Shown: positions 1-12,701 of the stretch, piece after piece
How the letters are laid out: every line of letters starts with the position of its first letter
Position numbering within the stretch: the stretch's first letter is position 1
NCBI GenBank assembly: GCA_036244855.1
Contig: BQKZ01000412.1
Location: 23,422-87,421 of the forward strand
Direction of reading: 5' to 3'
DNA from: Temnopleurus reevesii
Lineage: Eukaryota > Echinodermata > Echinoidea > Temnopleuroida > Temnopleuridae
DNA length: 64,000 nucleotides
Position numbers and translations under genes: made by a program
The notes under the pieces: model-generated
Told to the model about the DNA's origin: nothing
The model's database searches: none
Seen by the model: only the letters and a program-made list of their open reading frames with translations

Positions 1-721
1 CCCCCCCCAAGAAAAAGAACGAAAGCAAACAAATAAAGTCAAGACAAAGCACAGATCGACAAGCAGGAACACTGATCCCTGAACTTTTCTACTGTGAAAA
101 TTTGAGCAAAATCAGACAATTCGTTAGAGTTATATGGAATTCTCAATGATCAGTGATGATATCCCTGTCGTTGATGGGAATCCGTGCAGTCGGTATCTTT
201 TGTAGAATCTTGCCAACAACTCCCGTTCACTTGTGTATAATCTTCTGTTAATGATGGTTCAACACGATTCTTTCCCATAATAATGCAGAATCGATAAAGG
301 CACGAATAATCAATAGGCCTATCTTGTTGATTTTTTTAAAGAAGAAAATGTGAAATATGCCATATACGTCACAAAGTCTGTCAACGTTGCCGATCGCACG
401 GATCCCTATCAGCTTCAGGGATCGTCATTTCTAAATGCCTTGAAAATTCATAAGTTTTGATTGGATCCGATCTATATACGTATACACACTGCTTTTTTTT
501 TTTTTTAGGACTGTTCATCATTTTCTCCAAGGATTGGTTAATTAACATGAAATAAGAAAACAAATTGTTGAGACCATGGTGATCAATTCGATAATAATAA
601 TAGATGCAATTTATAGAGCGAACGTAGGCCTATATCCACTCTTCCGAGTCCTCAAGGCGATTTGCATTAGTATTACCCTGGCTTTACCCCGGCGTACACC
701 AGCGTATTGCCAGCTCGAGCT

Positions 722-825
722 GCATGAGTTGAGCACAGCACAACTGTTCGGAATTTCTTGTTGAAGGAAATGGATGGGATTCGAACCTACGACCCTCTGT
801 TTGAAAGGCTAGTCAGAACCAAGGA
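722..825 (-). mobile_element. Truncated tRNA-derived SINE (head)
   Basis: Read on the minus strand, this carries a perfect pol III B-box (GGTTCGAATCC, plus-strand 775-790 region) preceded by tRNA-like sequence. The plus strand matches the head of the full SINE at 37639-37926: both have TTTCTTGnTGAAGGAAA, then GGGATTCGAACCTAC, then CCCTCTG and AGTCAGAACCA. The copy is truncated and diverged. What is seen is the shared sequence; calling it a SINE follows from the B-box and from the flanked copy at 37639. Confidence 0.6.
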
Positions 826-1500
826 GGAAATTCTCTCAATCAAAATAGGTGGAAAACATATATAAATGAGAGTAAAAGGAAAGAAGGGGGAAATCATTAT
901 GCTCTCATGCAGAGAAAGAATATGCAAAGAAGGGGGAGGGGGGGGGAGGTGTCAGTATATATACTGATATTGAATGTATTTTCCGCTTATAAAGTTCCTT
1001 CCGAATGGAAAGGTAATTTTCATAGTTCTAAATTCTTAAAATGAACGACTTACTAGAAAGGAGTCAACTGTAATTCTATGAAATTTTATTATCATATCTC
1101 GTTGGGTTTGACTGAGTTTCTTTCAGTCATTTCCGACTTGATCCTTTTATGGCTGATTATGACTTCCTATACAGAGCAAGGAAGACGTATTTATTCGTTT
1201 GTCTGTATTCTTTTTCATAAAAGTAATTTTTGTAATTAAAACTTCATCACCCTGGCATAATGGAGGCAATGTAAAATAAGGGAGACTTTTCGACGTATTT
1301 TTCATTATTTTTTTTTAAAAACTCCCAAGAAAAGCCGATATGATAGATGAATTGAACTTTATTTTGTGAAATCGTGAAATAATAATTCGAGGAGGATTAA
1401 TGTGCTAAAAAATCTATTTACTTCTATCCCGGCTATATATCGCCATGTGCTGATGATGATTGATATTGGTACTCCTCTCGCGATATGAATTATGCATGGT

Positions 1501-1526
1501 GCGCGCGAGGTTGAACTTGCGCGCGC
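1501..1526. promoter_or_regulatory. CpG-rich inverted repeat before COMMD4
   Basis: GCGCGCGAGG, then TTGAA, then CTTGCGCGCGC form an imperfect inverted repeat about 140 bp upstream of the COMMD4 start codon, in otherwise AT-rich, CpG-poor DNA. Its position suggests a promoter element, but no factor can be assigned from sequence alone. Confidence 0.3.
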
Positions 1527-1667
1527 TGAATAAGCAGGCGTGATACACGCCAACATATATTCAATTTGCAATTTATGATTTTCGTGCCAAACTTCTAACG
1601 AGTAACGTTACACCACAAGAGCTGACCTTTTTCAGAGTCAACTAGAACCTATTTCATCTAAAACAAA

Positions 1668-3135
1668 ATGGTAAGTTACGTTCACACCCCTTCTTACTCA
1701 ATACTAATGTATGAAAAGGGTGATAAACTAGTATTGGTGTGACAAAATACACCACTTATTGAAAAGGGGCGTTGACTACGATCTGTTTTGTTTAGTCCCA
1801 GTGGATAGAAAATGTGTAGGCCTATGCTATATTCGTTAGTATCACCAAAGACTTAATTGAATGAAATTGAAGTGTTATTTAATCTTATGGTCGACTGTAA
1901 ACTTTTTTTTTATTTTTCTGACTGAAACATTCTTCATAAAGAGCTTATGGATCTCGCCAAGTTCACATCAGATAGATCTAATGTAAGATGATGCATGTAA
2001 ATGTTATCCTGCCTGGTGAAACAAATTCAATAAGGAAATTCAAAAGCTTCTTTGTTGGGGTCTTCTAGTTCTATTGTTCTAAAATGTTGACATTTTCTTG
2101 GCCCCTAGAAGTATGGCCAAGAAAAAGTCAAAATAATAATTTACAAAACCCCCAGCAACAACAAGTGAGTCTGAATCCTTCGGACTATGCTGAATCCAGT
2201 TACCGGACACTTTAACATTTCACAATTAATGATAATAATATTCAGTTGTTATATATCACTTAACACATACATGTATAGCCATGGCATGTCCCTATGCGCT
2301 TACAGAGCAGAAAAAGAAATAACAGAATGGAGAATATAGATCTGCTTTAAAAAGCAATAAATCAACGTACATCTGATATTGTGCAAATTATTTGCCCGAG
2401 TGTATATTGCTTATAGTTATAAAAATAAGTTCAATCATGAAAATAAACTGAAAAGTTTTTAGATCTTATCCACAGCAAATGACTTTGAAAAGTTATTAGA
2501 TAACCAACGGCTTTAAATTTAATAATTAGTTTCACTTGTACCATTATTTATTCATTACATTGCATGATGTGTTAAAATGTGTAATTCTTCTGATTTTTCT
2601 TACTTTCAATGTGTTGCAGAGATTCAGATTTTGTGGAGATTTGGACTGTCCAGATTGGGTGCTTGCAGAGATCAGCATTCTGAGCAAAATCGTAAGAGTG
2701 ATTAAACAATTTTTCAGCAACAGTGTACTCCCATGCCATATTTTCATAAATGGTTAACTGAATAGGTATTTTGAAATTGACTCAAAGTAACATTACATGT
2801 ATATGAATGAATGACAGCAAGAGAGAAGATTGCACATAATGCTTTAAAACAAGGGAAGGAAAGTTACCTTTACACTATCTCTGTAAGACAGTAAATGCAC
2901 GTCATGATGAGATTCCCTGTTTTACTTCAGTCAGAGTTGTAACGGATTCCTTATATTGTAATATTTGTTTGGTTTGATAGTCCTGAATATGTCTGAAAAC
3001 GGGGAAAATAAAATACTCTCACTTTGTCAATATTGATGTTTATTTTTTACTCGTGAAAAAGAGGAATTATTACAACATCATTATCGAAATTCATAGCCAT
3101 TGAAATTATTTATAATATGATATTGATAACAATAG

Positions 3136-3175
<40 letters not shown>

Positions 3176-6100
3176 ACATGTTATTTATATAGCGCATGCA
3201 TCCAAAGCTGGTGAGTGATTAGGTGCTTTGGCATTATTATTATCATTATTATTTTTATTTCAATTAAATTTTGTATATTTCAACACAGACGTCAGTTAAA
3301 ATGAAGCAGCTGTGTGGACAAGTAATCAAAGATCTTCTTGGGGACAACATAGATGTGAGTATACTTTGAATTTTGCTCAGTTTTTCTTTTCTACTTTTCA
3401 GTGTTATTTTAATAGTTGATTTTTTTAATATGTTAATCATTTTAACAGTATTTGTGAGGAGATTTTGTTTTTATTTTAGTTTACCCAGAAGATTCAGCAT
3501 ATTAGCCAAATATTCTTTCAATGTGTTTTTTTCCTTTTGTTAATAATTAATGGTTTCGGATCAATGAAGCTATCACTTAAGACATGTTTTTCATTTTCTA
3601 GTAAAGCATAGTCAACCAATGTTTTTTTTTTCATAATGCCCATTAATAATGTGGACGTGTAAATCTTCTTCCATTTTTCCTGTGATAAATGTTTACATAC
3701 ATCTTAAACATTTTTTTCTCTATTTATTGCAGTATCAGAAAGTTTACAAGTTAACTGCTGATGCCAAATATGGTAGGTAGAACAATCTTTCAAACAATTT
3801 CACCGTACTACACACTATACTTTATTGTAGTTGTTTAATAAATGAAACATGCATTGTTAGTACAGCAATATTCAATCTGAACTTGTTTTCAATTCACTTC
3901 AATTCAATTTAATTCAGATCTCTTTAAAACTACATTTCAGTAAAGTATAATTTCAATTCAATTCATTTATTTCACTTTCTTAAAAATATTAACAATGTAA
4001 AAAAATACACTTCATAACATAGACAACAAAATAAGAGAGTGGGCAATCATAAAGCCAGGAGGCTTGGTGGAAAAGATCCCCAGTAAACATAATTTACAAT
4101 ATGTTTTTCTTTACGATAAAAACATACAAATATAAAATAAGACAATAAATTACAACTTCTCTTGTTTTGCAGAATCAAGTGATGTTAAAGCAAGCATTGC
4201 TGCTCTATCCTTCATCCTCTCCAGTGCAGCCAAATACAATGTTGATGGAGAATCGCTCTCTAATGAGTTACAACAATTGGGTTTACCAAAAGGTAAGCAT
4301 TATACTGTTCCAGAATGCTTTTTTTAGGGCATTATTTTTAACAGAAATTTATAATTCAATTTCTTTCTGCATGTGTTTTTGAAAGAAATCATCATTATTT
4401 TTTTTAGAAATGTGTACAAAAATATAGTGTATGTTTAGTGATTACTAAATTTGGCAAAACTATTCATGTAAACTATATAATTATGACAAGATAATTCAGT
4501 ACATGAATTGTTGAGCTTTGCACGATCAGAATTAAACTATCATATGTTATTTGAAGTTTTGTGCAATTTGAATAATGTGACATGTTTTAAAAATATGATT
4601 GACATTGGTCTCTGTTGTTATTCAGAACATTCCACAGCATTGAGCAGATCATATGGGGATAAACGAGATAAGATGCAGGAAGTATTTCGATCCAGGAGTC
4701 TCAGATGTAAGTATGAGAGATGAAATCTTCAGAGTCATGTGTGACATATTCAACCATGTGTTTAGAGCTGAATCTCTTTGATAAGAGGGCCAAGATTACT
4801 CTTCTGACTAACCTGTTTAAAAAATCATCTGATACAATAAATGGGACACCATTTATTACTTTGAATCTCTTTTTATCACAAGATATGCCATATATTTCAT
4901 GACTGCTTGGTTCCGGATGACTCCAATATTTTTGTGTATGAAACTAATTAATTTAATGTAATGTCTTCATTCCAAACATGAATATTCTGTTTATCACTAT
5001 TGCTTGGTTAGCCATGACAGAATGGGGCATTTTACATTCTGTTTCTTCTTCAAATCCTTTCATAGTTTATTTTCTATTTAGATAGTTCATAGTTTACAGA
5101 GTTTTTAAGAATTTATATCATTCCTTGTTACCAAATCGACTAATACATTTAATGATAAGTCTGTAAGTAAAAACAGAAGAAGAAAAGGAATGTGAAAATG
5201 CCTTGAAAATTACATAGAAATTACATACTGTATTATCTAGATGAATGACATGTGAATCTGATTTCATACTATGCTTTCGGCCTTTTCAAAATGGTTTTGA
5301 TCATGCCACTTATATTTTACTCAAAACGTGTTTCTTTGCATAGTGATGGTATATATAAATTTAAACTTAATGTATCTTCCACATCTGCTTCACTCTTTAT
5401 AGTGTCCAAGTTTGAGTCAGTTGACTGGAGGGTAGACTACATCCTAGGATCGAGTGAAATAGAGACCATCAATGAACCTAATCTACAGCTTAGACTCAAG
5501 CTACACAACACAGACACCAACAATGTTGATGTAACATCTTTCTCCATCTCTTCTGAAAAGTTTAGGACCTTGCTAAGTGGTAAGTTATATGTTCAACATT
5601 ATGTTCAGTGTTTATCCATTTTGGGATAAGGCAAGAATTAGTTCCAACTGTATTTCTTATTACAAACAGTTTTTGTGGTGAAGAAAACTGACTGACGGTG
5701 TTATTTGTGTTTTGCAATAATTAAGCCAAATTACCAGGTTGTTTTGATTCACTGTATACATCTCCAATTTGTTATTGAAGAATTACATTATGTGATTATT
5801 TTTTACTGCACCTCACAAAGTAAGAAAATATCTAAAGTGTCATCTCTCCCAAAAACTAATCTGTAAGTTCAACATTAAGATGATGCATTTTATTGTTTAC
5901 AAATTCTCTCTAACATCAATCCATTATTAAGTCCTGGTTTCCATTGCAATGAATATGTTTAACTTATCCTAATACCATTTCCTTTGAAATCATTTTTTTC
6001 TCATGAACTTCACCTTCTCTAGTAAAGTAAGTTGGTCTCAATGTGAAGCAATTATTCATATTCTGTAAGAAAGCAATTTGAAAGTTATCTAACCCTCAGT

Positions 6101-6232
6101 AGTTACAGAGATTCAAGTAATATTTGGCGGGCTGTGATTAGCTAGGAAAATTAATACAATGTATATTGTTTTGTGTATTCTTTATTTCCAGAACTTCAAC
6201 AAACATTGACACTGATGGATGGATTATCATAG
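1668..6232 (+). CDS. COMMD4: COMM domain-containing protein 4 (COMMD4), complete
   Basis: Eight coding exons: 1668-1670, 2620-2691, 3289-3354, 3733-3772, 4173-4292, 4626-4706, 5403-5579 and 6192-6232. All have GT-AG borders with exact phase agreement, giving 600 nt (199 aa plus stop), the same length as vertebrate COMMD4. Exon 1 contributes only the ATG. Exon 2 then starts [19 protein letters not shown], the family's characteristic N-terminus. Exons 3-6 encode the helical N-terminal domain, with [20 protein letters not shown], then [15 protein letters not shown]. Exons 7-8 encode the COMM domain (about residues 128-199) with the conserved W in VDWRVDYIL, and end [17 protein letters not shown] proteins assemble into the Commander complex in endosomal cargo recycling and regulate NF-kB and cullin ligases (family knowledge). 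The start is fixed by the splice right after ATG and the homologous exon 2. I am very sure of identity. Confidence 0.96.
3136..3215. repeat. (GAT)n microsatellite plus 'TATATAGCGC' module
   Basis: In COMMD4 intron 2, a (ATG)n run of about 38 bp is directly followed by TTATTTATATAGCGCATGC and a short tail (GTGATTAGGTGCTTTGG). The same microsatellite-plus-TATAGCGC arrangement recurs at 24917, 29760 and 41048 in this window. It is probably the 3' part of a SINE family with simple-repeat tails. Confidence 0.5.
3940..4095. repeat. Dispersed repeat tail (AATTCAATTCA type)
   Basis: This part of COMMD4 intron 4 has AATTCAATTCATTTATTTCA, then a segment with ATAGACAACAAAATAA. The opening resembles the beginning of the repeat at 37460-37520, and ATAGACAACAAAAT also occurs at 36240 and 37930. 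It is most likely the 3' end of a non-LTR element or SINE. No reverse transcriptase ORF is present. Confidence 0.35.
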
Positions 6233-8130
6233 CACAGATGGCACTACTTATACTATTTTCTAATTTGTAAAATATCAGAGATCATGTATTGATAATTATT
6301 ATTTCTTTTGAAGAGACACCCCACAACTCTGTAATGTAATCTGTTGTGACTTTATAGGAAACTGTTATTATGAGAAACAAGACTTTCCTTTGACTATATG
6401 TATTGTTAATGCAACAATTCCATGAATTTCAAAATTTGATTATGAATAATGCGAGGGATGAAGATATCCATTTGGGTTTTTGTTTCATCTTGTTAGATTT
6501 TGTATAATTGGTGATTGAAAGCACCAGTAAAGAGAGCATACTTTTACAGTCACTGTGTTAAGAACCTAAAAGAAGCTTAATTTTCAAGTTCAGAAGGAAA
6601 TGAATACTGGGTAAGGTGGCATCAGCTATTAGTAGGACATTTGCAACATTATGAATACCATAGGCAATGTGATTGTCATTAACACTACTACATGTATTCA
6701 GGAATGACACTTGGCAAACAAAATTCTAAATTCAGATTTGCCACAGAAAACACCATTTTCATGTAGTACAAAAAGTATGCTCATGTAAATGGTTTTTCAA
6801 TTTTGTAGTGGATTCTCAATCGCACTTCGATTCTCAATGGCATTCCTGACTATTTGCAGTACAGTGGAACCTCATTATAAAGAGGTTGGATATAGTGAGA
6901 TACCTGTTATAACAAGATTTTATTGGTCCCAGCTCTTTACAGTTCTTTGGTTTTTTTTACCCTGATATAGTGAGGAACCTGATATAACAGGATAATTTTC
7001 ATGGTCCAAAGAACCTCGTTATAGAGAGGTTTGACTGCAGAATGAAAACTCTCTATTATGAGATCTGATCTCACACTAAACTTAATACAGGAATAAAGAG
7101 ATGTTACTCCACTCCCAGCTCTTTATGACTTATTGTTGTTACCTTACTATAAAAAGGTATTTTTGATGGTCACAAAGTCACTCATGTATGATGAGGTTCA
7201 GCTTTATCATTTGTTTGGCTGTCCCAATAAACCCCTATATTACTGTTAATAGGGTATCAGAGATTAGAAAGTAAAATTTATATTTCAGTTAGGAGCATGA
7301 AATTAACCCAAAATAACTGAATATGACATTATACAGATAAACTCATAAATGTCTCATTCAAGAACGATGCATGGAATGTAAAGCCGAGTAAGCCTCTGTA
7401 CGTTGCTATTTGAATGCACACATGTTATTTGTTGGCACGTCCATTTTTGCTAATACATGTACGTTTGAGCTAGTCTTCATACTAGTCTTCTTTTGATTCA
7501 TGAGAAATATTCATATTTTTAAATTCTATGTTCTAAAAACTAAACACAATTTTTTATATCATGTGATGTTTAGGGGGATTGGTTTTATGTATGCTACCAA
7601 CTAGCAAATCATTATTTTTGGTCACAGATAGCCTTTAAGCATTGGATGATAAACTGTTCTCATTTTGGGACTGTGTCAGTGTAATGTTTCCTGACTGGTT
7701 TAATCACCAGTACATGTATAGCAATGTGACATAGCAATGTCAGGTGCATTCATGAATAATCAAACTATGAAACAATTAGCCCGTTGTAACAAACTCAGAA
7801 ATTGACATTTTTTAAAGAATTCATACTTTCATGGAGGATTTAAAAAAAAAAATCTGTATGACAGATTGCAATTTGTGTAACCCCTGCTATCAAATGACTT
7901 CATGTATACTGCTTCCATAACAATCTACTTACATTGAAAGTTTAAATCCAACACACTTTAAGAGTGAAGTTCACATGGATACAAATACATGTATTCACAT
8001 ACACGAACCATATAATCTGTAATTAACTAAAGTGTATTGTTAAGCATTTTGTTGGTCACACGTATAACTAAGTTCATTTTTATACATTTCCCAGATACAA
8101 TAAAGATGTATATAATATTTCATACATAAT
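6233..8130 (+). other. COMMD4 3' UTR and downstream intergenic DNA
   Basis: No further coding sequence is seen after the COMMD4 stop. Candidate poly(A) signals AATAAA lie at 7092, 7226 and 8099; which one is used cannot be told here. The stretch contains the MITE at 6862-7037 and degenerate fragments of similar sequence up to about 7200. Confidence 0.5.
6862..7037. mobile_element. pogo/Tigger-like MITE, 176 bp
   Basis: The left end is CAGTGGAACCTCATTATAA. The reverse complement of the right end is CAGTCAAACCTCTCTATAA. The CAGTnnAACCTC...TATAAnGAGG termini are characteristic of pogo/Tigger-type Tc1-mariner elements (established knowledge). TA precedes the left end, but the right flank reads CA, so the target duplication is degraded. 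The interior has further GATATAGTGAG-type repeats and no ORF. Confidence 0.65.
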
Positions 8131-8175
8131 TTTTGTGTGTGTTCATGTTTGTGTTCTTCTACTCCTTCTTCCCCT

Positions 8176-8473
8176 TGTCTACTTTTCTTCCTTTTTTTTC
8201 TTCTTCTTTTTCTTTTTCTTCTTCTTCTTTTTCTTCTTCTTCTTCTTCTTCTTCTTCTTCTTCTTCTTCTTCATCTTCTTCTTCTTTTTCTTCTTCTTCT
8301 TCTTCTTCTTCTTCTTCTTCTTCTTCTTCGTCTTCTTCTTATTCTTCTTGTCCTTCTTCGTCTTCTTCTTCTACTTCTTCTACTTCTCCTTCTTCTTCTA
8401 CTTCTCCTTCTTCGCCTTGTACTTCCCCTTCTTCGCCTTCTTCTTCTTTTCTTGTTCATCTTCTTTTTATTTA
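8176..8473. repeat. (TTC)n microsatellite, about 290 bp
   Basis: An almost uninterrupted polypyrimidine tract of TTC/CTT triplets, with interspersed TTT, TCG, TAC and TCC variants toward the 3' side. Open frames on both strands (poly-Phe, Ser, Leu or Arg) are products of the repeat. The start is gradual (T-rich) and the end is clear near TTTATTTAG. Confidence 0.95.
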
Positions 8474-8727
8474 GATCTCCTTGAATGTACCACAAATTGC
8501 AATACAATTTAGGTCCAGGATAAAAGAATAACAAAATATATATCAAGGATTTTGTACTTATATCCTGCATCGTTGTAGCTGACCAATCACTCCATTTTCC
8601 TTGTAGTGATGAAATTGGATTTATTGACAATTAACTTACGAGGCATCTTTTCTTTCAATAAAGCAAAGCAATCCAAACATAGCCCAAAGCACTATCCCAT
8701 CTGGAAGCTTTTTCATAAAGAACAAGA

Positions 8728-8880
8728 GGGCAGTATGTGTGTGCGTGTGTATATATGTGTGTGTGTGTATATATGTGTGTGTGTCGCTATGCAGATGTAT
8801 GTGGGGAGTAGGTGTGAGAGTTAATATAGAGTGAAAGTGAGAAAGAGAAGGATGAAGAGGGAGAGAGAGAGGGAGAATAG
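8728..8880. repeat. (GT)n/(AT)n and (GA)n simple repeats
   Basis: Alternating TGTGTG and TATATA runs (8728-8790) are followed by purine-rich GAGAGA sequence to about 8880. No gene is supported. Confidence 0.85.
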
Positions 8881-10243
8881 GGAGCAAACATATAAGAAAG
8901 GGCGATTTCCTTTAGTCAGTCATGGGGCGGTTGGTACTTATGCTACACCCTACCCCCAAAAAAGAGAGCATATATCATAGCCTACTCTATATGAATAAAT
9001 CTATAACCGCCTCAGATCTGATGGAATCAGATGGAATCTTGAAAGTAAAAATAGATGATTAATTCTTATGCCATCAGATTGGGTGTAAATTCAATATGTT
9101 TTTTTTTTTTTTTAGATAATGTACATATCAACTACAGCCAGCAGAACGATTTGAAAAGTGTATGTGGGGTGCTTGTATAGATAAACTTTTTTTTCAATAG
9201 GTCTATTCATTTGGTATGAAAACATTGGGTTTATGTGTCTCAAGCGATTACGTTATCATTTTAATGGTAGAATTACTCCATAGAATACCCCTCCATTGCT
9301 GTTGTTTCAATCATGCGATCTGAGTTCTGAAGATCTCAACACCATAGCAGCCTTATATCAAGACTAATCATGAATAATGTTATGCTTTTCATCGTTGTCG
9401 AACTATGAACCCTTTTCTTGTATGGGGACAACCCACGTAGGAAGATTAATGCTATTTATTCTTTTATATTTTGTTTTGGTCTAGGTTATTGTTATGTAAT
9501 CATTGATAATCTAATAAATGGTTATGTGCAATAAACAAAACAAAATGCCGTTATCATCCACGGGAAACGTTTCAAAATGTNTGCTTAGTTATTTAATTCA
9601 AAAGTCCACAGTCGTTTTAGTGTCGTTTGCGAGAATGGTAAACAGAAACAAGATGCCTAATTGATATTTACAAACTTGATAGCCCAAGAAAATGGTTTTG
9701 CCAGGTAGCAACTATGAAATAATTTTATGTACGACTTGACGCCTACTCAAAATTGTGGCAGATATTCAAAAGCTTGCCAAGAGCATGTGCATTGTCGATA
9801 TGATATGCTGGTATGATGGTCAACTAAAATCTATTGAACTCTTTTGCTATATAAATTCAACGTTGTGTTTTCTGCACGAATTCCATAAGCATTTGACCTT
9901 TTTATTTGTAATTAACGCATTTGAAGGGAAATCCGTTCGGCCACAATCCCGCGTCCTGTTATTTCTGATGTGTAATTCACAAAGTATAACAACCAACAAC
10001 GGTTTTATCTCATTATAAAATTCTGTCTAATTTATTATGACCCTGCTAACCAATCGCTTGCATAATTATACCGTACTGTTGTGTGAACTGTACTTCCTGA
10101 AAAAAAAAGGGTGATAAAGAGGGGGTGTCTATGAAACGTTTGCAACGTCATTTGGACTAGAACTTGAACAGGGTTGTGATTATATGAGCTTGATTACAGC
10201 TTCAAATCATTAAGAAGCTTAATTCGGGAGGAATCTTAAAATC
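8881..10243. other. Intergenic DNA upstream of the PARP4-like gene
   Basis: No exon is supported. I looked specifically for BRCT-like coding sequence upstream of the PARP4-like gene and found none with a plausible reading frame and splice sites. One ambiguous base lies at 9581. The last 100-150 bp should contain the PARP4-like promoter and 5' UTR. An AACGTCATT word (CRE half-site) near 10144 and TTATAT near 10178 are only weak candidates. A stop codon in frame with the start lies at 10220-10222. Confidence 0.5.
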
Positions 10244-12659
10244 ATGAGGTAAGTTTTCATATGTTCTGGATTAATGTGTTTCTTAGCTCGATTTGGAGAG
10301 GTGTATGTGGCTAATGTGTATGTTTGTTTTTATAAAGAATAATAAGATACTTCTTGTGTATGCGAATAATTTGTGAACATGTTGTGTAATAGGCTATAAT
10401 CATGATAATATGCGGATATAGGAGAACAGGCTGCGTGGAGGGACTGCGTATTATACATGCAATTATTGTAAAGGATCCACCCTATTGTTCCGTAGTCTCT
10501 GATATGTAACAATTATCTCACTACATTTTTGATACCTATCAATTCTACTGACACCCTATTTTTGTATTGATGGAACATCTTATTTTCTTGCATGAAAAGG
10601 GAATTCTCTTAAAAGAAAGAACCCAAATTTCAATTTTTTTTAGATAATTTAGATGATAATTCGGTATATATAATTCGGTATAGGTAATTGAACAATTAAG
10701 CCTCTACTTACTTCTTTTTGCCTATCAACCGGGCCAAGTGACTGGAAAGCAAACGTTTCTCCGGCGGCCCCTCTACTCGTTAAATTCTTGGTCCGCCCAT
10801 GTACGCCGTTTTTCTTCCATCCTATCACACATTGGCCTAGTTATCCCGATTGGTGCAATCTTATATATTTTGTTGTTGTTTACTATGTATTGATATATGA
10901 ATTAATACTTAGCATACAAATGTGCACGAATAATAGACAAACTATTAACACAACGATAATATACCATCGCTTTCCCCGGCATTCGAACTTTCAAAGCGAC
11001 TCTTCTCTTTCAGTTGTGTTTGAAGTAGGTTAGAACCCCATTTTCTATCATTATAGCGGGAACGAACTAATTAAAAACTTCCTCTCCTAAACTTTGTAAT
11101 TTTGCGGGGACTCTATGCAATATTTCTCAGTATCGCCAAAACCGCATGAAAGTATGTAAGGGCAAATGCTGGACTATTGTTAGCGTGTCAAGCAATCAGG
11201 CGAGCAAGCAAACAAACAAAAATCCCCTACTCATAATTCTGCTCGACCTACAATAGTTATGATGGGGAAGGACATGAAGGGACGGGGTTAATTGTGACCG
11301 TCTAAATCCACTGGACCGGCATAATCATAACTGTTTCCTGGTAACATACGAATAATCATCTCATATATGCTTGTATATTTCGCACCAATATTTCGAATCA
11401 TAGCCCCAATTCTGCCATACATTTCTTTTTCAAAATCTTAATTACACAATTAGTACACGTGCCTTTTTTGTTTAACACTCTTTCTACAGCGATCAAGTGG
11501 AGGAATCGACGGCTAATGATCATGATGATGATTTTGATGAGAGTAAATGCGAGCTGGTGAAGTATGTAATACTGCAGGTAAAGATCAACATGATAAATTG
11601 GTACTATCCAAATTACAGTGACTATGAAATTTATATTTGATAACTACATCGTTTTACACGGTTATAAACAAAATTCTTATCCGATTGCGAGTTTTAAGTA
11701 CGGTAATAACATTTATCACAATCATTATTTATGTAATATGATTTGGTATGCACGTAACATCGTTACAGAAATGTCAGAAATTAATTTATATCATAATACT
11801 TTTGAAAAAGCTATAATAACCAAAACAATGAAAAATACTCAAATTATTCTCGGAAATGGAACGATAAGGGTGCAATACTATATAACTTGAATGATTTTTG
11901 TCAATCATTTAGATTTTACATGTGATTCGTTTAATCATTTTATTGTAATAATATCAACCTGATATAACTTATTTTTCAGAAAGAGATAGAAGATGGAGAT
12001 ATTGAATTCAGTTCGATTGAGCTTCATACTACAGTGGGGATACCAACTGTCTTGCAAGGCCAGTCAATCGTTAAGTCGAAGATCAGTCCATACAAGTATC
12101 AAGTATATACACACCAAGGAACATTGTCAGATACTAAAGTAGGTATTTTATACTGGGTGCAAACATTATGCGCCAGTTATGTGTGCGTAATACTTAAAAT
12201 AATATTAAGACAAACAGTACCTCGGTTTCCATGCGTTTTTTTTTATAGGGCACGTCAAACCTTCTGTTTATTCATTGGTATGGTATTTGCACCACTTTCA
12301 TTTGATATTACCAGCAAATTTCTCAAGGTGCATACAGCCAGGGGTCCTTCGGGATTATAAACGATTGTGTGTTTTGAAATAGATGTAAATTATATATGTT
12401 GTGATAATTTTCTTCACGTTCAAGCTCTTCTCTATAAAGGGGAACCCATCCCTGGAAGTATCATGTTCTTAATAAATTGAGGAAAACGAGATGAATAAAA
12501 AAAGATGATTCCACCGGCCTGCATCTTACCCCTATTGTTCTTTTATCTCTCCCACATCTCTCTCCTCCTCATACCCCCCTTTCTCATCTCTCGCTCATCT
12601 CTCTCTCCCTCTCCTCTCTCTCCATCTCACTCCCTCACTATATATGTATACCCCCCTCT

Positions 12660-12701
<42 letters not shown>

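Larger units (their letters stand above)
1..1667. other. Intergenic DNA upstream of COMMD4
   Basis: No coding exon is supported here. Short open frames on both strands lack homology-like composition and splice context. The stretch holds a truncated tRNA-derived SINE head near 722-825, a G-rich tract near 935-950, and a CpG-rich inverted repeat at 1501-1526 shortly before the COMMD4 start. The immediate 1530-1667 segment is the probable COMMD4 5' UTR or core promoter; I see no clear TATA box. Confidence 0.6.

Noticed and set aside
5252..5629. 125-residue open frame taken as a separate gene
   Set aside because: It is COMMD4 exon 7 (5403-5579) with translated intron on both sides.
8133..8630. 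Open frames of poly-Ser, poly-Phe, poly-Leu and poly-Arg
   Set aside because: All are translations of the TTC microsatellite in different frames; no gene context.
9755..10018. 87-residue frame just upstream of the PARP4-like gene, tested as a possible BRCT exon
   Set aside because: No BRCT pattern (no G-G motif and no conserved W helix), and no acceptor or donor that would join it in phase to exon 2.
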